In this document: positions 59,891-64,000 of the stretch, in pieces
Layout of the letters: every line of letters begins with the position of its first letter
How positions within the stretch are numbered: the first letter of the stretch is position 1
Assembly: GCF_003473485.1 (NCBI RefSeq)
Contig: NC_053046.1
Coordinates: 32,131,332-32,195,331 of the forward strand
Length of the DNA stretch: 64,000 bases
From: Medicago truncatula
Lineage: Eukaryota; Streptophyta; Magnoliopsida; Fabales; Fabaceae
Reading direction: 5' to 3'
The notes under the pieces: model-generated
What the model was told of the DNA's origin: nothing
Databases searched by the model: none
Seen by the model: only the letters and a program-made list of their open reading frames with translations
Translations under genes and position numbers: made by a program

Positions 59891-62319
59891 TATCTAAATC
59901 AACCAATATTCTATTATTGCTTCAAAATGGCTAGACACTGCAATGATTTATAATATTTATGTTGGGATAAAATAATTTGTGTGTGAGTTTGATTTTAGTG
60001 GATTGTCACTTCATCTAAGATAAAAAAAAATGTGTATGGAGTGGAATATGTGAAGTGACAATTCATCTTATACGGGTTTATTGGTTAATAATATTTTGCC
60101 GATTAAAAAAAAAAATTAAGTGGTCTTGAAATTGTAATTGTTAGTGAGAATTTCAGTTTCATACCTTTATGTTTGTATCCAAACCTGTTCTATGATCCAA
60201 GTTAAGTAATTGTATGTGTATATGTCTTTTGGCTAGTTAAAATTTGCTAAATTTTGATTAGATGCCAAAACTATGATTATAGAACTGAGGTAGACGAGTA
60301 TCCCTTGAGAATTATATCACTACACTCTAAGAAATCTAAAAAAAATCATGATTTATAGTTTCTGTTAAGGTAAATAAATTTACACATACATGTAAATCAA
60401 TTGACTCTTTTAAAAAAATGATTTATTTTGATTTTTGGTTGTAAATCGATTTACTCCTCATTTCTTTGAACATGTAATTGATTGACTTAGATTTTTTGAA
60501 AATACTTTTGACATGTAAATTGATTTACTCATATAGATGTAAATCTTAGGATGTGTTTGTTTCAAGTTTACAAAATTTATTGTTAAGAAATAACATTTTT
60601 TGAAATATAAAGATGAGAAATTTATTCAATGTATTTAGAAAAAAGATGTTTGGTTAACTTTATTATATTCTCACGAACCTTAAAAATAAGAGATTTTATT
60701 CTCACCCTTTTCTTTGGAAAATTGTTTCTATTCCCAAGAATATTTTATATCCAGGAATAAAATTTAGAAAACTTGTAACATACATAAGCATGTATATTAA
60801 TATCATTTGTTCCTAGGAATCTACGAATATAACTTGAAACAAATGCCCACTTAGAACCATGTACGTTCAAATAACAATATCTATATAGTCTGTGTTGTGA
60901 ATTCAAACAATAAAACATATCAATAAAACTTAGATGTGTGGAGCTAAAGAAATAGTAATCAATGAGCAAAGTAGCCTCAAGCAACAACAACAACAACACA
61001 TAGACCTAGATCAAAGTGTTAAGCAACACCACAAGTATAACCAAAACAACAAAGATACAAAAGAAGAGAAGAAAAACAATAGATCAATGTTTGTTTACGT
61101 AGTACGGTCCAAAAAAGACCTACTCTAGGGGAGAGAGAGAGAAGCTCTCCGATCTATTATGAGAAGAGTGATACAAAGAGGTTACAAGAAATTAGCCTAC
61201 AAGCTCACAAAGAACAAACTCTATTTTCTACTGATTTTTCAAGCCACTCAAACCCACAAAGAATCCTAGAGAAAACACTAAAGAAAGCTTTTTTATCCTT
61301 CCTCTAATGAAATCTCACTACCCAAGGTGTTTATAAATGTTCCAACTCAAGATAACCCCTCACAAAATACACTCAACCCTAAAGTTACCTCATTTTATTT
61401 ACCAAGTTTCTCTCTTGAAACTCTCTAAAAAAAAGTGAAGATGAAGCTTTATATAGAGCCAAGATCCTGAGGAATCGTGCCACATTTTTATGTTCGTACA
61501 TAGTACGAACTGACCGTTATCCTTAAATCGTGTTGCGATCCCATGCTCCCGTGCCACAATATTTCCAGTGGCTCGCTCCAAATCCGAGGATTAGAATGGT
61601 GCCACTATGAACAAACCATGTGTCACGATTAACCAGATTCTTCAATACCAATTTTGAGCCAAATATCAACAGTCTATTTTGATGATAACAAGACTATTAT
61701 GGAAGGAACAATTTGTCTACTGTGTCAATGAGCTTGCAAATTATTACAAGACAAGTAAAAAAATATGTCAACTCTCTAGTCTTAATACAACGGTTGAATG
61801 TCCAAACAAAGAAGACGTCCAACTATCCTTGAGGAAATAACAAACTAAGTGGTCATCAAACACAAGATAAATTGATCAAAGCCAAGTAGTAAACAAACAA
61901 ATACTTTGGTCAACACATTGTCAACAAACGAATTGAAATCATGGGCCACACACTATTTAACTAAACTCGATAGTGTTGGGTGTGCTATCCAACATTATTA
62001 TTACTAATTTTGATGACCCATCTGAGTTTTTTTCTTCTTCTGGTTCCGCCACCGTATATATCCACACACTAAGCTCGATAATGTTGATTGTGCTATCCAC
62101 AATGTGGCTAACGAAAGTTTGAATCTCGGTTGGGTAAGATATCCATTCATATTTAGTAGGATTACCTCAAGTGAAGGAAAGTTTTTGTCCCTTTATTATT
62201 TTGTAAAGAAAAATCCTTTTACAAATACTTGAGTTCAGTTGCAAATTTTGCTCCCACATCTCACTCTTCACTCTTGTATTTCCCACTATCATCTTCTCAC
62301 TTCATAGTCTTCACACAAA
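59891..62319. other. Intergenic region between truncated FAR and ferritin
   Basis: It holds the 3' flank of FAR copy 2 (homologous to copy 1's flank up to about 60230), a Tourist-like element at 60549-60850, the right arm of the spaced inverted repeat (60905-61090) and, at about 61660-61960, text such as 'attttgatgataacaag' that resembles the start of copia-type LTRs. No gene; the ferritin promoter should lie in the last few hundred bases. Confidence 0.45.
60549..60850. mobile_element. Tourist/PIF-type MITE (302 bp, TTA TSD)
   Basis: Inverted ends GGATGTGTTTGTTTCAAGTT (left) and GTGGGCATTTGTTTCAAGTT (right, other strand), bracketed by TTA at 60546-60548 and 60851-60853. Confidence 0.65.
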
Positions 62320-63941
62320 ATGCCCCTACAAAGTTCTTCATCCGTTTCCTTCTCATTCTTTGATAAACCAAAGCTTCCTCCATTCTTATCTTCCTCTCCA
62401 CCCATTTTCAACCATGTGAACGGTTCTTCTTCTGTGAGATTCTCCAAGACAAATGTGGGTTGTGGTGGTGTTGTTCAATTACAGATTTTTCAAGGAAGCT
62501 AGTGTGGAGGAAAGACAACATGCTGAGATGATGATGGAATATCAGGCATTGTTATTTCTCATATTACAATATTAATAAATAATTCTTGTCCCTTTTTAGC
62601 TATAATTTTTGTAGCATTATTTCTTTATCATTTTCTTATGATTAATATTTTATACAGAATAGAAGAGGAGGAAGGGTTCAGCTTCAATCAATGCTGCTAC
62701 CGATTTCAGAGTTTGATCATGCAGAAAAGGGTGATGCATTAAATGGTGAGTTGTGCTTGTTATTTCACTAAAAAAAATATTATTTAATAAATTTTGTGTA
62801 CAATACACGTGAGTTTTCTAAATTGGTCTCCATTTGTAGAACCATGCATGAATTTAGGTTGTTTCACTAATTATACAATAGCTAGTTTTGTTTCATTATG
62901 TTTGGTATGGTTCATAGTTACCGATAAGTGTGTAGTGTGGGGCGAAGGCCCCGCTCGTTGTGCGGTATGGTTTAAGGTTACCATAGTATTTAAACACAAG
63001 TTATAGTTGTACTTTGTAAACTATAATAATCTTTCACCGATAATAGAAAGATACTACAGTCGCTCTGTAGTCGGAGACGTAGACACAATTGACCGAACTC
63101 TGTGATCAAATATCATATGTGTGTGTTATTTTCATATCTTTTTCTTTTGAATATAGTTGCTATTCTAACACATTATATATATTGCAGCAATGGAACTTGC
63201 TTTGTCATTGGAAAGGATAAACAATCAAAAGCTTCTAAATTTACACAGTGTAGGTGGTCACTTTTAAAAAATTTCATTTTTTTGTTGAACCTTTTAATTA
63301 TCTACATTTTCCACTTCTGCACATGAAATTTTTATAAGGTCTTTGTAACTTCTATGTATAGGAAACTGTTGTTCAATGGCAATAACTAGTTTTTCTTTTT
63401 CTCCCAATTAATGCAGCTAGCAAATGAAAACAATGATGCACAACTTGCTGACTTTATTGAAAGCCATTTTCTGGTTGACCAGGTAAAATCACTTTCATTT
63501 GATTCTTTTTTATGACAAAAGATACATGAGATGGGTGTCATAGGAGTTGTTATCGGACTTGGATTATCTATATTTGCAATATGGTGCTGCAGCGGTAGAA
63601 ACTATTGAATTTAGAGCGAGAAAGTTTCTCTTTAAATCCAACGGTACCTACAACTGCAACACCATACAACAACTGTAGATGATCCATTTTCGCTGTTCTC
63701 CACCAAAAAAAATTAACATATCTGAATATGAAACAGTTATATACATTTTTAGCAAAGAACTATGCTCACAGTAACTGTGTAAATGTTATGTCCTTGTTTT
63801 TACTTTTGTGAAAAAGGGGGTGAAATAGAATTTTTTTTTTTTTTTTTTTGTTCAAATAAACTTCTTTTGTGCATTAGGTGGAAGACATTAAAAAGATATC
63901 AGAGTATGTGGCTCAGTTAAGAAGGATGGGCAAAGGACATG
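62320..63941 (+). pseudogene. Ferritin gene with a large internal deletion (runs past the right edge)
   Basis: From ATG 62320 (MPLQSSSSVSF...) comes a Ser-rich plastid transit peptide. At about 62470-62485 the sequence jumps to the middle of ferritin: frame +1 from 62486 reads FFKEASVEERQHAEMMMEYQ (helix B end, to 62545). Exons 62658-62745 ([20 protein letters not shown]...), 63188-63249, 63417-63482 and 63878-63941 then follow the family through helices C and D to LRRMGKGHG; the last exon lies beyond the edge. Missing are the extension peptide, helix A and most of B, including ferroxidase ligands. The join also shifts frame, so the ATG frame stops at 62502. The donor after MEYQ is CAG|GC instead of CAG|GT. 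Later splice sites are canonical. Normal plant ferritins store iron in plastids as 24-mers; this one cannot. Confidence 0.85.
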
Positions 63942-64000
63942 GTAATTTTACTTGTACCAAAGCATTTATCATCAATATACTTTGGTGAAAAAATTGAAGT

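Noticed and set aside
62320..62502. A 60-residue intact protein
   Set aside because: It is the ferritin transit peptide running out of frame into the deletion join.
1..64000. CRISPR arrays, bacterial operons, rRNA genes or endogenous viral genes
   Set aside because: None seen; the gene structure is plant nuclear throughout, and the retroelement relics are ordinary gypsy and LINE types.

Overview
This is plant nuclear DNA. It is AT-rich, its genes carry GT-AG introns, and the gaps are filled with transposon relics. The encoded proteins (plant-type ubiquitin E1, ALOG/LSH factor, APO protein, plant ferritin, plant fatty acyl-CoA reductase) are angiosperm families. The tRNA-derived SINE type (box A near AGCTTA.CTCAGTT, box B GGTTCGAACCC) and the many small Mutator-type elements suggest a papilionoid legume such as Medicago or clover. 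That placement is an inference, not proven.

Layout, left to right. 184-523 (minus): first coding exon of a ubiquitin-activating enzyme E1; the rest lies off the left edge. 730-6088: repeats, including two small Mutator-like elements, a foldback element, a decayed Ty3/gypsy integrase and two SINEs. 6089-10567 (minus): a three-exon kinase-like gene whose catalytic motifs are degenerate; its second intron holds a retroposon with a 16-bp target duplication. 10568-25278: no gene, but several datable insertions: a PIF/Tourist MITE, small and large Mutator elements, a hAT element and two LINE relics. 25279-25956 (plus): an intact single-exon ALOG/LSH transcription factor. 25957-37879: mostly featureless AT-rich DNA with a degenerate tandem repeat at about 30.76-31.19 kb. 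37880-38420 (minus): cytochrome P450 pseudogene. 39598-41639 (minus): two-exon APO3-like organelle protein. 43176-46123 (plus): six-exon snRNP protein SmE. 48997-56076 (plus): intact ten-exon fatty acyl-CoA reductase (FAR). 56827-59890 (plus): a second FAR copy made only of exons 6-10. 62320 to beyond 63941 (plus): a ferritin gene with a large internal deletion, last exon off the right edge.

The genes are unrelated housekeeping and developmental loci, as is usual in plants; they do not form a pathway. The most unusual structure is the FAR pair. The downstream copy has lost exons 1-5 but keeps five open, splice-competent exons. Its first ~275 bp are almost identical to the upstream copy, and then identity drops abruptly in the middle of exon 6. 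That pattern points to a repair or gene-conversion event and leaves what could act as an alternative 3' exon cassette. A second theme is Mutator-type transposons: ten elements can be delimited by terminal inverted repeats and 9-bp direct repeats, one of them still encoding part of a MuDR-type transposase. I saw no clear evidence of a wholly new biological system.
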